From the NCBI RefSeq assembly GCF_025979705.1, contig NZ_CP110136.1:1116001-1180000 (forward strand): 64,000 nucleotides of DNA, in the 5' to 3' direction. The notes beneath the pieces were generated by a model. It made no database searches. It was given only the letters and a program-made list of their open reading frames with translations, and was not told the origin of the DNA. This DNA is from Hymenobacter sp. YIM 151858-1. GTDB lineage: Bacteria > Bacteroidota > Bacteroidia > Cytophagales > Hymenobacteraceae. The stretch's first letter is position 1. Each line of letters opens with the position of its first letter. Both the position numbers and the translations under genes were made by a program. Of this stretch, positions 63,287 to 64,000 are shown in pieces.

Positions 63287-64000
63287 TACGCACCGAAACA
63301 ACGCGCCACGGAATGGTGGAGGCTTCCAAGGAGTTGAGCATCAACTCCCGGGCATCCGTTTTGGCAGATGGAATGATGCCGAAGCGAACATACATATGTA
63401 AGCTATCGGCTGTGGAACGGGCCATGTTGGCCCAAACCTGCCCCAACGATTCGGCGAAAACGGCTTTACCGGTGTGTTGGAGCTGATTGGCATTGCCGTA
63501 AGCAACGTGGTCTGGGCCACCCACGAACCAGTTTCGTAACCACTGATCTTCCACATAGGTCCTCATGCCGTAGTAGGGCGGCGAGGTTACCACTACTGAG
63601 AAATCCAGAGCCTCTTTGGCGATGCTGTCAGGCGAACGGGCATCTCCCAAACAAACATCATTAAAACTAACACTAGCCGGTAGAGGACTTGACGGAATAC
63701 GCTCCAGCTTGCGCTGCAGAACGGCTATAACATCCAAATTGGGTGCTGTCAACTGCTTCTGTTGCCAAAACTTAACGGAGTATTCCGGTTTCGACGAGAA
63801 GGTTCGCGGCATCTGATTAGAGAAGTAAGCCTGATTCTCCGGCTTTTTGCTCATAGGTCCGTGTAGGCAACCTAACATTGCTGCCCGAAGCATAATGGAG
63901 GCTTCTGTATGCTGTTCGAGTGTTAGCAGCCCTTCACGGATAGCACAGATTTTTCGGAGGACTTCTGGATGGTACGCCCCGTAGAAAAAGGCCGAATCGG
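63189..64000 (-). CDS. DNA methyltransferase, TSPPY type (5' partial)
   Basis: The frame is open to the right edge, so the N-terminus is outside the window. About 270 residues are present. Motif IV TSPPYYGMRTYVEDQWLRNW indicates an amino-methyltransferase (N4-cytosine or N6-adenine). Upstream is HPEVLRKICAIREGL. The AdoMet-binding motif is not seen in this part and would lie either in the missing end or in a circularly permuted order. It is the first known gene of the operon with the nuclease-helicase and the HEPN gene, where it may mark self DNA. Confidence 0.85.
   Translation of the reverse strand, partial: DSAFFYGAYHPEVLRKICAIREGLLTLEQHTEASIMLRAAMLGCLHGPMSKKPENQAYFSNQMPRTFSSKPEYSVKFWQQKQLTAPNLDVIAVLQRKLERIPSSPLPASVSFNDVCLGDARSPDSIAKEALDFSVVVTSPPYYGMRTYVEDQWLRNWFVGGPDHVAYGNANQLQHTGKAVFAESLGQVWANMARSTADSLHMYVRFGIIPSAKTDARELMLNSLEASTIPWRVVSVRNAQTAHSGKRQAAQMAAASTAAVEYDFHLVRQ

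Overview
The window reads as chromosomal DNA of a Hymenobacter-like bacterium (Bacteroidota, Cytophagales). The 16S rRNA and the high-GC housekeeping genes look like that group. Promoters follow the Bacteroidota -33 TTG / -7 TAnnTTTG pattern, most clearly in front of the rRNA operon. Two integrated elements flank a core segment. All calls were made by eye; no database search was run.

Region 1 (1 to about 19.55 kb) is the replication and control end of a temperate prophage that enters from the left edge. Rightward genes come first (a metallophosphoesterase and two small membrane proteins), then a noncoding stretch with a tRNA-His and degenerate tRNA-like units, closed by a bidirectional terminator. 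From 3.0 to 17.25 kb there is a long leftward early operon of about 30 tightly packed genes. It includes a RusA-type resolvase, an orphan integrase-arm protein, a DnaB-type helicase, a DUF1376 initiator, a GIY-YIG endonuclease, a MazG-like pyrophosphohydrolase, an ERF annealing protein and several HTH or zinc-ribbon proteins. A divergent S24-type repressor (17.3-18.2 kb) and a tyrosine integrase (18.2-19.5 kb) close the prophage.

Region 2 (19.6 to about 44 kb) is core chromosome: serine dehydratase beta subunit, a TolC plus periplasmic adaptor pair, gpsA, DUF3592, DUF4259 and EamA-like genes, an MFS transporter with a LacI-type palindrome, catalase, maf, DUF1015, pdxH, YqgE/AlgH and a DUF349 protein. 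A complete 16S-23S-5S rRNA operon (36.3-41.2 kb) follows. It has three tandem promoters and no tRNA in its spacer. Then come 1.4 kb without a convincing gene, an outer-membrane beta-barrel protein and a tRNA-Thr. The palindrome CCTAGG is common here and nearly absent from both mobile segments.

Region 3 (about 44.1 kb onward) is a second integrated element starting at the tRNA-Thr, with its own tyrosine integrase. It carries a secreted thermonuclease, a DUF6266-family protein and two companions, a DUF1353 lipoprotein-like gene, an overlapping pair made of an unknown protein and a deiminase-fold enzyme, and a leftward recombination set (RecE-like nuclease, unknown partner, DUF3846-like, SymE-like). 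After these come a SLOG-family gene with a CACATATG array in front, a 1.4 kb G-rich gene-poor tract and a lysis-like pair (M15 peptidase, holin-like protein).

Region 4 (58.2-64.0 kb) is a leftward operon: DNA methyltransferase (cut by the right edge), a 1,467-residue nuclease plus SF1 helicase fusion, and an Abi-like HEPN protein. It is the best candidate for an undescribed defence system. The overlapping deiminase pair is the second candidate. No right attachment site of the tRNA-Thr element was found, so the defence operon may be part of it.
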